Of a DNA stretch of 34,087 bases, positions 16,024 through 22,713 are shown in pieces. The notes under the pieces are model-generated. The model made no database searches, was not told the DNA's origin, and worked only from the letters and a program-made list of their open reading frames with translations. The translations under genes were made by a program, and so were the position numbers. Origin of the DNA: Rugosibacter sp. (GTDB lineage: Bacteria; Pseudomonadota; Gammaproteobacteria; Burkholderiales; Rhodocyclaceae); NCBI GenBank assembly GCA_030645365.1, contig JAUSMB010000087.1, positions 1 to 34,087 of the forward strand, read 5' to 3'. Position 1 is the stretch's first letter, and every line of letters begins with the position of its first letter.

Positions 16024-16212
16024 TCAAGGCACAACGACATTAGTTTCTGCCACGCTGCCACCTTCATTCTCCCAGCCAGTCAGTTCATTCTTCTGCCGTC
16101 CTTTTTGTTTGTTGCAAATGCGCTCAACCACAATCGAGGCAAAAACGGTAGCGATCACTGCGCCACCAATCAACACCACAAGTGGTGAGAGGAAACGTTT
16201 ATAGCTTGTCAT
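16024..16212 (-). CDS. Small single-pass membrane protein
   Basis: The protein has 62 aa, with AAGGA about 8 nt before the ATG. One membrane helix (~8-30, FLSPLVVLIGGAVIATVFAS) is followed by a charged cytosolic or periplasmic tail with ERICNKQKGRQKNE. No family is recognised. It lies between CsbD copy 2 and the EncFtn gene on the same strand, with gaps of 106 and 57 bp, so it likely belongs to the same stress unit. Confidence 0.65.
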   Translation of the reverse strand: MTSYKRFLSPLVVLIGGAVIATVFASIVVERICNKQKGRQKNELTGWENEGGSVAETNVVVP

Positions 16213-16318
16213 GATGGAAGTCCTTTCAAGTAAGCCGTGCCGACAGCGGTAACCTTGGCCCTGTTACAGGGTAATGTGCCATTCAATAATGGCAAGGTCA
16301 GTAGGAACTTTTCGAACG

Positions 16319-16522
16319 TTAGTCCTTGTTAAGCTTTTCAAAACTCTTGATTTGCTGCTCAGCTTCGTCCTTCGTAATGCCATAAGCCTCCTGAAGTTTG
16401 CCCGCCAACTCAACACGCTTGCCGGCAATCACGTCCAGCTGATCATCGGTGAGCTTGCCCCACTGCGCTTTTACCTTGCCCTTGAATTGCTTCCAATTAC
16501 CTTCCACGATATCCCAGTTCAT
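16319..16522 (-). CDS. CsbD-family stress protein (copy 2)
   Basis: The protein has 67 aa from the ATG at 16522, with AAGGAG about 8 nt upstream. It carries the CsbD signature MNWDIVEGNWKQFKGKVKAQ, WGKLTDDQLDVIAGKR and LAGKLQEAYGITKDEAEQQI. It differs from copy 1 at only a few positions, and the upstream regions of the two also align through the leader hairpin to the inverted repeat M1/M2. It heads a probable unit with the membrane protein and the EncFtn-like gene. Confidence 0.93.
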   Translation of the reverse strand: MNWDIVEGNWKQFKGKVKAQWGKLTDDQLDVIAGKRVELAGKLQEAYGITKDEAEQQIKSFEKLNKD

Positions 16523-16546
16523 ATCAAACTCCTTTATATAAAATCC

Positions 16547-16566
16547 GATTGGTGAAATTACCAATC
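16547..16566. promoter_or_regulatory. Leader hairpin upstream of CsbD copy 2
   Basis: GATTGGT-GAAATT-ACCAATC is a perfect inverted repeat with 7-bp arms, 25-44 nt before the start codon and just upstream of the ribosome-binding site. A degenerate counterpart precedes copy 1. It may be an mRNA structure controlling translation or stability, or a protein-binding site. Confidence 0.45.
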
Positions 16567-16724
16567 AGGCACTTTTGCCACAATCGGCGCCCCGCCATTT
16601 ATGTGTCTCGCTAGGTGTCTCGCGCAACAAGATATCCTGAAAAAAACACTATGGAAAACCAGGGCTGATTGATACATAAAAGCTCAAAATACATATGGAA
16701 TCTTAGCGCTGCGATTGAACACAT

Positions 16725-16744
16725 TCTGTGCGGCGTCGCACATA
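16725..16744. promoter_or_regulatory. Shared 20-bp inverted repeat, copy M2
   Basis: TCTGTGCG-GCGT-CGCACATA lies about 200 bp upstream of CsbD copy 2. It has the same 8-4-8 layout as M1, with one arm mismatch. The surrounding DNA (ATTGATACAT..., CATTCTGTGCGGCG) is also shared with the M1 region. Confidence 0.65.
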
Positions 16745-16828
16745 GAAACAGAAAAAACGATCTTAGAAAGAGCGAAGAGCGGCGCCACACTACAGCCGAC
16801 TTTTTAATCAGCTAACAGAAACTCGGTT

Positions 16829-17251
16829 TCATCTGATCTGCTTGGGTACTAGTCGGTTTTCAACTTTTTTCACACCAGCCACAGCACTGGCCAGTGCTTC
16901 AGCTCTGTCACTATTGGCCAGAGAATCAACTGATCCGCTTAATGTCACTACGCCCTGTACGGTATCAACACTAATCTGCAACGTTTTAAGACCAGGCTCG
17001 GCGAAAATCGCGGCTTTGACCTTAAGCGAAATCTCGGCATCATCCATTGCCAAACCTGTTTTCGCACTTTTCTCGTCCAGCTTTTCGCCGAATTTATCGA
17101 CGGTTTCGCCTATTTTCTGACCGGCTTCATCGACCGTCTGGTCTATTTTTTTACCTGCTATCTCCGCCGACCCTGGCTTGTCGCACGCTGCAAGTCCCGC
17201 AGCAAGCAACACCGAAATACATGTAAACTTAAAGCTCTTGATCGCTTTCAT
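16829..17251 (-). CDS. BON-domain lipoprotein with helical repeat spacer
   Basis: The protein has 140 aa from the ATG at 17251, with AAAGGAA closely upstream. The signal peptide ends in lipobox LAAC. An amphipathic helical spacer (~25-65: IAGKKIDQTVDEAGQKIGET, VDKFGEKLDEK) precedes a BON domain (~70-138; DDAEISLKVKAAIFAEP, TVQGVVTLSGSV, VAGVKKVENRLV). The role is predicted as outer-membrane- or periplasm-associated, stress-induced. The spacer resembles the small lipoprotein at 18595-18792, as if that module and the BON module had been fused. Motif M3 lies about 136 bp upstream. Confidence 0.9.
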   Translation of the reverse strand: MKAIKSFKFTCISVLLAAGLAACDKPGSAEIAGKKIDQTVDEAGQKIGETVDKFGEKLDEKSAKTGLAMDDAEISLKVKAAIFAEPGLKTLQISVDTVQGVVTLSGSVDSLANSDRAEALASAVAGVKKVENRLVPKQIR

Positions 17252-17386
17252 TCTTGTTCCTTTCATTAAGATGAGCGAGCTGGATCCACGAAAATGGCAC
17301 ATCCACCTGACCATCTTTGCATGACTGGTTATTGAGTGCTTATGTACACGCCTTCCACCAAACCTTATGCCTTACCAAAAAGTGAT

Positions 17387-17406
17387 TCTGTGCGTTGGCG
17401 TACAGA
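17387..17406. promoter_or_regulatory. Shared 20-bp inverted repeat, copy M3
   Basis: TCTGTGCG-TTGG-CGTACAGA, extended by one more pair of matching T/A bases, lies between the divergent BON lipoprotein (start 17251) and DUF3309 gene (start 17494). It could serve both. Confidence 0.65.
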
Positions 17407-17493
17407 AGATTCCCCCTGTTTGGGTAATCTCTTAACGAAGGGTATGGCGATGGCTACCGAGCCACTTGCTTTTCACTTTTAGTGGAATATGAA

Positions 17494-17651
17494 ATGGCGC
17501 TGGGAACCATTCTGCTGATCATCGTCGTTTAATACTAATCGGAGCGATTCCAAGCTGGCCCCACAGTCGAGAATGGGGTTGCGAGCCCAGCGGTGGTCTT
17601 GGGCTCGTATTGGTGATCCTGCTTGTGCTATGGCTAATGGGCAGGATATAG
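17494..17651 (+). pseudogene. DUF3309 small membrane protein, frameshifted
   Basis: The plus-strand ATG at 17494 starts MALGTILLIIVV, then stops. After a one-base shift near 17530 the rest of the family sequence follows (LIGAIPSWPHSREWG, PSGGLGLVLVILLVLWLMGR, stop at 17651). Together they form a standard ~52-aa DUF3309 protein: two hydrophobic helices around a PxWPHS...WGxxPSGG turn. The function is unknown; the family is common next to stress genes in proteobacteria. One missing base is the only lesion, so an assembly error is possible. GGAA lies 8 nt upstream of the ATG. Confidence 0.8.
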
Positions 17652-18007
17652 AGCAAGCACATTGCGCCACTCTTGAAAGTGATAGCAGGCCTAACTTGAA
17701 GCGTGCGACAAAGCGGATTTAGACGAGGGAATATTGATACGGGCATCCTCATGGTGGACGCGGATGAAATACCCTGACAGGCACTTTCTACACCCTCTAA
17801 CTAACGCGGTTGTGCTTTGGATTTGAAACCGCCAAGCCTTAGTCCATGCTTTGCGCGCCCGTCACACGGATGGGTAAAGCATGAATGAAAAGTGTGGGCC
17901 GTAGCTGTTGATCGCGGCCAATTCTGTCACTTGCTTGCTGCCCGGCCCACAAAGGCCGCAACACGTTGTTACGCGAAGCCTCAGTGAGTGTGCGGCCATG
18001 GTTGCGC
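17652..18007. other. Gene-free stretch with long-spaced inverted repeat
   Basis: I find no supportable gene in these ~356 bp. They contain TGTGGGCCG (17893-17901) and its perfect complement CGGCCCACA (17943-17951), 41 nt apart. Open frames here are short and show no family pattern. Confidence 0.5.
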
Positions 18008-18443
18008 TCACCGGCGGGTCGTCCGTTTTTTATGATCTTCACGACCGTCTTCCTCACGCTGATCATGACCATCATCTGATTGATTACCATTGCGTTTCTG
18101 GTCATGTGGGACATACTCGCGATTGTACCAAGAGTCCCTCACAAAGAAGACCCCCTCGCCGCAGGCGTTATATTCGCGACAGTGCTTGCGCCAATTTTGG
18201 CGTGGCCCGGAGGTACGCGCAGATAGGTAGGCTGACGGTTCATCGAACCCCGCTCGATCATCATCGGTCAGCGATAGATCACTTGTGGCTGCGGATAGTC
18301 GCCGATATCGATTTGTCGATAAAACCCGGGTGGCAGATGCTGATCGAGACCCCAGCATCGGTGGCGTGTGCCGGAGTAGTAATTGTGACAGCGGCTACTG
18401 CCGCTGTCACTTCAAACTTGAAGCCGCCTTAGTGTTTCTTCAT
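18008..18443 (-). pseudogene. Decayed periplasmic/exported protein gene
   Basis: Pieces of one protein appear in successive minus-strand frames. A start MKKH is followed at once by a stop, then come VTAAVAAVTITTPAHATDAG with VSISI (signal peptide end), PGFYRQIDIGDYPQPQVIYR, PTYLRVPPGHAK and, to the end, NWRKHCREYNACGEGVFFVR and DSWYNREYVPHDQK. This order fits a family of small exported betaproteobacterial proteins with a conserved NWRKHCxxYxACxxxVYFVxxxWY core. At least two frameshifts and one nonsense lesion make a sequencing error alone unlikely. Confidence 0.7.
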
Positions 18444-18594
18444 GCCGAGCAAACCGTCATGCGCACAAAATGCACCTAGCAGAGATGCGTAAAAGACTGC
18501 GCGACTTTACAAGACATCGTCGGTCTGCGAGCTGTGCAGTACGCGTTGTAATTGTGTGCGCATGGTCTGCACGCTGCTGAGGATTTTTTAGAGA

Positions 18595-18792
18595 CTACTT
18601 TTTGTCCCCTTTTGCTGCGTCCTGAATGCTGTCACCGGCTTTTTCAATCTGCTGCCCGGCCTTCTCTACGGTCTCGTCGACTTTCTTGCCAGCGCGCTCT
18701 GCCGGGCCTTCCTGTTTCTGGCAGCCGATTAGTGCAACAAGCAATGCACTCGTGCCCAAGACTACGCTAACGGTTTTCCCAAATTTCATCAT
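18595..18792 (-). CDS. Small lipoprotein, entericidin-like layout
   Basis: The protein has 65 aa from one of two adjacent ATGs (18792/18789), with AGGGGA about 9 nt upstream. The signal peptide ends in lipobox LIGC. The mature part is a short amphipathic, Lys/Glu-rich helix with repeats (AGKKVDETVEKAGQQIEKAG). It resembles the spacer of the BON lipoprotein at 16829-17251. It is probably anchored in the envelope; the function is unknown. It is the last gene of the likely unit 19822-18595. Confidence 0.75.
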   Translation of the reverse strand: MMKFGKTVSVVLGTSALLVALIGCQKQEGPAERAGKKVDETVEKAGQQIEKAGDSIQDAAKGDKK

Positions 18793-18927
18793 TTTTATTA
18801 TCCCCTGGTGTTTTACTTGACGGAAAGCGGACATCACCCTATCGATAATGCTCGCGGCGGAATGAGAGCAATCAACATACGCGATGCACCGACCGGATAG
18901 GCCATGTACATCGCATATTGATCATTA

Positions 18928-19143
18928 TTATTTGTTGACCTCATGGCCGATGATGCCGCCAACAGCTGCACCACCAATAGTTCCAGCAGTGCTACCACCC
19001 GTCAGAACAGACCCGCCAATGGCACCGACGCCAGCGCCAATCGCCGTATTTTTTTCCTGCGTCGACATGCCGGAACAAGCACTCAAGCCAAAAAACAGGG
19101 TTGCTGCACCCGCACTAAACATCATTTTTTGTATCATTTTCAT
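18928..19143 (-). CDS. Glycine-zipper lipoprotein (OsmB-like)
   Basis: The protein has 71 aa, with AGAGGTGA 5-8 nt before the ATG. The lipoprotein signal ends in LSAC (~residues 20-23). The mature part is a glycine-zipper membrane hairpin (IGAGVGAIGGSVLTGGSTAG and TIGGAAVGGIIGHEVNK). This is the arrangement of OsmB/YMGG-type osmotically inducible outer-membrane lipoproteins. It sits 67 bp after the Cys-repeat protein gene and likely shares its promoter. Confidence 0.88.
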   Translation of the reverse strand: MKMIQKMMFSAGAATLFFGLSACSGMSTQEKNTAIGAGVGAIGGSVLTGGSTAGTIGGAAVGGIIGHEVNK

Positions 19144-19210
19144 GGCATCACCTCTTTATAAAATGTGGAATTTCTTACCGACTATTTCACGCTTACTAAT
19201 AAACCACTGA

Positions 19211-19822
19211 TTACTTGCCAAAGTCTTTTTTCGCCTGATTCAAGCAACTATCCTTGGCGGTTCCTGCAAACGTGTCGCATTTTTCCTTGGCTACTGCATA
19301 CTCTGCATCAATTTTGTTTGCCGTGGCGGCTTTACGCGCATCAGCAGACTCGGTTTTTGCTTCGTTATGAGCTGCGGTGGACTTCTTGTCAGCTTTAACA
19401 TTTGCATCGACGGTTTTCTTTTGCGATTTGGCGTCCGCCATGGCGGTAATTTTTGCCGCTTTCGCTTCCTTCACGCAAACATCTTTCGCATTGCCTGCCA
19501 AGTCGTCACAGCGCTCATTCTCTACTGCATAGTTGGCCTCGGCTTTAGCGACGTTTACCTGATAACGATTCTTCACAGTAGGCTTGTAATTCGCTTCGAG
19601 TTCAGCGATGGCAACCTTTTCCTTGCCTTTGGCCTCAGCGATACAAATATCATTCACGTTGCCGGATAACGAAGCACAACCAGCCTTGTCTGACTTGTAT
19701 TCAGCTGCTATTTTTTCCTTGTCAGCCTTGTAATCGTTCTTCGACATGCCTTCTGCCATCGCGCCCGCGCTGAATGCAAAACTGATTGCGAGTGCGATCA
19801 CGCTAATGTTAAGTTTTTTCAT
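19211..19822 (-). CDS. Exported Cys-pair repeat protein
   Basis: The protein has 203 aa from the ATG at 19822. The signal peptide has a probable AMA cleavage site (~residue 23). The mature protein is a Lys/Ala/Glu-rich helix with three repeats of C-xxxxGNxxDxC type: CASLSGNVNDIC, CDDLAGNAKDVC and CDTFAGTAKDSC. Each is preceded by a Y/E-A-V-x-x-E/K-K-C stretch and followed by (x)EAK. Each pair could form a disulfide in the periplasm. Similar proteins are frequent in betaproteobacteria but have no assigned function. The whole protein is low in complexity and TolA-like in composition. Motif M4 lies ~170 bp upstream. Confidence 0.85.
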   Translation of the reverse strand: MKKLNISVIALAISFAFSAGAMAEGMSKNDYKADKEKIAAEYKSDKAGCASLSGNVNDICIAEAKGKEKVAIAELEANYKPTVKNRYQVNVAKAEANYAVENERCDDLAGNAKDVCVKEAKAAKITAMADAKSQKKTVDANVKADKKSTAAHNEAKTESADARKAATANKIDAEYAVAKEKCDTFAGTAKDSCLNQAKKDFGK

Positions 19823-19989
19823 TTTGATTCCTTTATGTAATAAGTTTGAAAGCAAAGTTCAAATGGAAGTTGAAAGTAATGTCTCGAAAAGTCATGCTGG
19901 ATATTTACTCCTCTTTGCCGAGACTGCGCTGCAAATATTGCGCTTGGATATATCCAACAGATTCAAGTTAGGCTGATTACTTTTTCACA

Positions 19990-20009
19990 TCTGTCTGCTA
20001 CCGTACATA
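19990..20009. promoter_or_regulatory. Shared 20-bp inverted repeat, copy M4 (weak)
   Basis: TCTGTCTG-CTAC-CGTACATA lies about 168 bp upstream of the Cys-repeat gene. The TCTGT and CGTACA parts fit the motif, but the symmetry is only partial (5 of 8 arm positions). Confidence 0.45.
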
Positions 20010-20023
20010 GTGTGCAAGTAGCT

Positions 20024-20055
20024 GGAAAATACGCTGTTGTGGCAGGATATTTTCC
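20024..20055. terminator. Inverted repeat after the OmpA-family gene
   Basis: GGAAAATA and TATTTTCC (8-bp perfect arms, 16-nt loop) lie 27 bp beyond the OmpA-family stop on the minus strand. The AT-rich stem and absent T-run make it a weak terminator candidate. Confidence 0.35.
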
Positions 20056-20081
20056 GAACACGCAAGTGATTGTTAATCGAA

Positions 20082-20747
20082 TTATTTTGCCGATTGACTA
20101 CCTATCGCTTCGATAGTGACCCGGCGATCAGGTTGCAGACAAGCAATCGCCTTGATACTCTTTGCACCACGGCATTCGTCACTCTTGGTTACTGGTTGCA
20201 TCTCACCTTTTCCTTCAGTTTGTATGCGCTCAGATTCAATGCCCCGGCTGACCAGATAAGTCTTGACTGCTGCTGCACGTTGCTCAGATAAGCGCTGGTT
20301 GTAAGCTTCAGAACCAAAGCGGTCGGCATGACCGACAGCAGTTATCACTTCAAGATTGATTCCTTTTAGCTTGCCAGCAAAATCATCCAGCGTCACCCGA
20401 CCGGCTGGACGCAAAACAGCTTTATCAAAATCAAACAAAGCATCAGCGTCTAACGTTACTCGTTCCATTACGGGTTTTCTTGCTGCTGCAGCTGGAGTTG
20501 GCTCAGCGACCGCGACCAAAGGCGTTGGTACCGGCGTCCCATCACACTCAGGTGTGAGCACTGCAGGGCCGAAGCCCGTGTGCCAGCACAAACCAAAGCC
20601 ACTGCGCGCGACCGTGCCTCGCTGGTCAGTAAGGTACCCTGTATCCGCCGGATTAGTTTCGGCTTTTGCCATGCCCGACATAAAGCCCAGTGCCAAAATG
20701 CACAACAGAGTCACATTTTTTTCTTTTTTGGTTAATTCATAGGTCAT
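20082..20747 (-). CDS. OmpA-family peptidoglycan-associated protein
   Basis: The protein has 221 aa from the ATG at 20747, with GGGAGC ~9 nt upstream. The signal peptide ends at AKA (~residue 29). A Pro/Ala linker precedes the OmpA C-terminal domain (~100-215): LFDFDKAVLRPAG, GHADRFGSEAYNQRLSEQRA and the DRRVTIE end motif, which includes the Asp/Arg that bind diaminopimelate in characterised homologues. There is no N-terminal barrel, so it is a soluble or linker-borne peptidoglycan-binding protein. The extra CRGAKSIKAIACLQPDRR segment carries two Cys that may pair. Motif M5 lies about 236 bp upstream. Confidence 0.92.
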   Translation of the reverse strand: MTYELTKKEKNVTLLCILALGFMSGMAKAETNPADTGYLTDQRGTVARSGFGLCWHTGFGPAVLTPECDGTPVPTPLVAVAEPTPAAAARKPVMERVTLDADALFDFDKAVLRPAGRVTLDDFAGKLKGINLEVITAVGHADRFGSEAYNQRLSEQRAAAVKTYLVSRGIESERIQTEGKGEMQPVTKSDECRGAKSIKAIACLQPDRRVTIEAIGSQSAK

Positions 20748-20982
20748 TATTATTGCTCCCAATTGTTAAATTGCATGATTTTCGCCTTTCATTACCGCCT
20801 TCCTACCAACTTGTCTGTAAAAGCGATGGGATACTGACAGCCTCTGCGAAACGATCTGAGCCAGTCACGACCTCGGGGAGTACATGACGAGTGTTGATTT
20901 GTGGTGTGTTTCATGTCGTCCAACGCTCGTTAGGCTTTACAACCATTCGTTATGGTCATCATCCCCCGAATCCGGCATATTC

Positions 20983-21002
20983 TCTGTACGCTGACGTACG
21001 GA
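20983..21002. promoter_or_regulatory. Shared 20-bp inverted repeat, copy M5
   Basis: TCTGTACG-CTGA-CGTACGGA (7 of 8 arm positions symmetrical) lies upstream of the OmpA-family gene in the 318-bp gene-free stretch 20748-21065. I see nothing else there. Confidence 0.6.
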
Positions 21003-21065
21003 GCGCATTGGAATTCACGCCTGCCACCGCCAGTGGCTCATCCGCCCGGACCAATGGCGTCGGTT

Positions 21066-21482
21066 TCAATTGTTCAACTGGCTTGCGCCTTGAATGAAAA
21101 TTATCCTTTCCCCCGGTCGCCAATTCACGGGGTGCGCATCCAGAAACACACGGCTCGAGCCATCCTTCATGCGGATAGTGACTTCGTAGCTCTGGGAAGG
21201 CTTCCCCGATATCTCGTTTTGACTAACTCTTGGCACTTCGCCTGACCTGCCGGGTTGATCAATCTCCCGGGTGGACACGACAACGCCACATTCCGCACAA
21301 TTTACCCTGACGCGTGAAACGACCGTCTTGGTCGGCAACGTCAGGGGCTTATCGACACTTTCTTCGGTCGAGGCTGGCACCCACGCCATCATGGCGGCAA
21401 TTCCAAAGAGAACAAGCAGAACCGCCGCAATACCCCCGATTAGTAATCGCAGGTAGGGAACTTCATGGACATGCGTTTTCAT
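21066..21482 (-). CDS. Single-pass membrane protein with SlyB-like end
   Basis: The protein has 138 aa. One membrane helix (~12-34) is followed by a CxxC pair (NCAECGVVVSTREID, ~61-64) and a C-terminal stretch YEVTIRMKDGSSRVFLDAHP then RPGERIIF, a pattern seen at the end of SlyB/glycine-zipper-2TM envelope proteins. The glycine zipper that normally lies between these parts is missing and the membrane anchor is different, so it looks like a rearranged relative. The role is unknown; envelope location is likely. Confidence 0.75.
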   Translation of the reverse strand: MKTHVHEVPYLRLLIGGIAAVLLVLFGIAAMMAWVPASTEESVDKPLTLPTKTVVSRVRVNCAECGVVVSTREIDQPGRSGEVPRVSQNEISGKPSQSYEVTIRMKDGSSRVFLDAHPVNWRPGERIIFIQGASQLNN

Positions 21483-21740
21483 GTTTGCTCCTGCGGGTTG
21501 TACCGCCCCTCATGCCGTGATCAGCGCTACTGCAAGACGCCGTTATGTCATTTGAATAGAGCTGCATACCATTGAGTCTGGCATCGCAACGCTGATACGA
21601 GGCGTTCCACCTGCGGCCTGATGCTCATGCCATTTCCGGCCTTCTGCACCCTTTCCACGCCGCACGGGATTTCAACTGCGTAGTCGCTCTGGGTCAACTC
21701 TCGATCATCAAGCCTATGGTCTCGCACACGAGGGAGCTTC

Positions 21741-21760
21741 TCTGTGCGCTGGCGAACGTA
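21741..21760. promoter_or_regulatory. Shared 20-bp inverted repeat, copy M6
   Basis: TCTGTGCG-CTGG-CGAACGTA has a left arm identical to M1-M3 and a degenerate right arm. It lies in the 395-bp gap between the divergent genes 21066-21482 and the Crp/Fnr gene at 21878, 118 bp upstream of the latter. Nothing else is evident in the gap. Confidence 0.45.
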
Positions 21761-21877
21761 GGTAAAGCGAAAAATGTAAAATGAGTAAAGAAACCCCAAT
21801 CATTTCAATATGTCTTCTTCAACTACGTTGCTCGGATCAGATGATCGCGGTTGATAATCAAAATCAGGAAATTGTGC

Positions 21878-22599
21878 ATGCTGCCCTCGCATAATCCGCA
21901 TCAGAATCACCTTCTCGCCGCCCTGCCAGCGGATGAATATGCGCGTCTGTTCCCGCATCTGGAACTGGTTTTTCTGCCACTTGGCAATGTACTTTACGAG
22001 TCCGGCATTCAGCTTCGTCACGCCTATTTTCCCACCACCGCTATCGTGTCCTTGCTCTATGTCATGGAGAATGGGGCATCCACCGAAATTGCCGTGATCG
22101 GCAACGAAGGGGTCGCGTCGGTATCTCCCTCTTCATGGGCGGCGAAACCACGACCAACCGAGCTGTCGTGCAAAGCGCCGGCCACGCCTATCGCCTGAAG
22201 AGACAGCTGTTGAAGGACGAGTTCGAGCACGTCGTCCCAATGCAGCATTTATTGCTGCGCTACACCCAGGCGCTGCTGACGCAGATGGCGCAGACGGCGG
22301 TGTGCAACCGCCATCATTCATTGGACCAGCAGCTCTGCCGCTGGCTGCTGTTGAGCCTTGACCGCCTGCCCCTCAACGAAGTAGTCATGACGCAGGAGTT
22401 GATCGCCAACATGCTCGGCGTGCGCCGCGAAGGGGTTACGGAGGCTGCCGGTAATCTGCAAAAAGCCGGCTTGATAAAGTATCACCGCGGCCACATCACC
22501 GTGCTCGACCGAGCGGGGTTGGAGGCGCGAACCTGTGAGTGCTATGCGGTAGTCAAGAAGGAGTGCAATCGTCTGCTCCCGAACGAAACCGCTTCCTGA
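21878..22599 (+). pseudogene. Crp/Fnr-family regulator, frameshifted
   Basis: The ATG at 21878 (AGGAA ~9 nt upstream) gives MLPSHNPHQNHLLAALPADE, matching the regulator at 332-1063. The frame runs through the beta-roll to GNEGVAS and then shifts near 22110-22118. The continuation (SLFMGGETTTNRAVVQSAGH ... MTQELIANMLGVRREGVTEA, RGHITVLDR) is in another frame and complete to its stop at 22599. Apart from this single 2-base insertion-type lesion the gene is intact, including the winged helix-turn-helix. It may be a real recent inactivation or an assembly error. It is the only plus-strand regulator here and has motif M6 upstream. Confidence 0.82.
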
Positions 22600-22713
22600 T
22601 CCGCCTGCTCGGGTACTGCCGCCGTCTCGCCAGCGCCGACTTTTCAAAATTGTAGCGACACATATTCGTATACCTCTTGCCGAGCTACTGGCTGAGGCTG
22701 ACGAATACCCAGG

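Noticed and set aside
16277-16294. Small hairpin TGCCATT-CAAT-AATGGCA after CsbD copy 2
   Set aside because: It has a 7-bp AT-rich stem without a T-run; it could be an mRNA end structure but support is too thin for a terminator call.
17839-18114. 91-aa minus-strand frame
   Set aside because: It overlaps the end of the decayed exported-protein gene in another frame and resembles no family.
21548-21799. 83-aa minus-strand frame in the gap upstream of 21482
   Set aside because: It covers motif M6, has no family pattern, a poor start and unremarkable composition; more likely chance.
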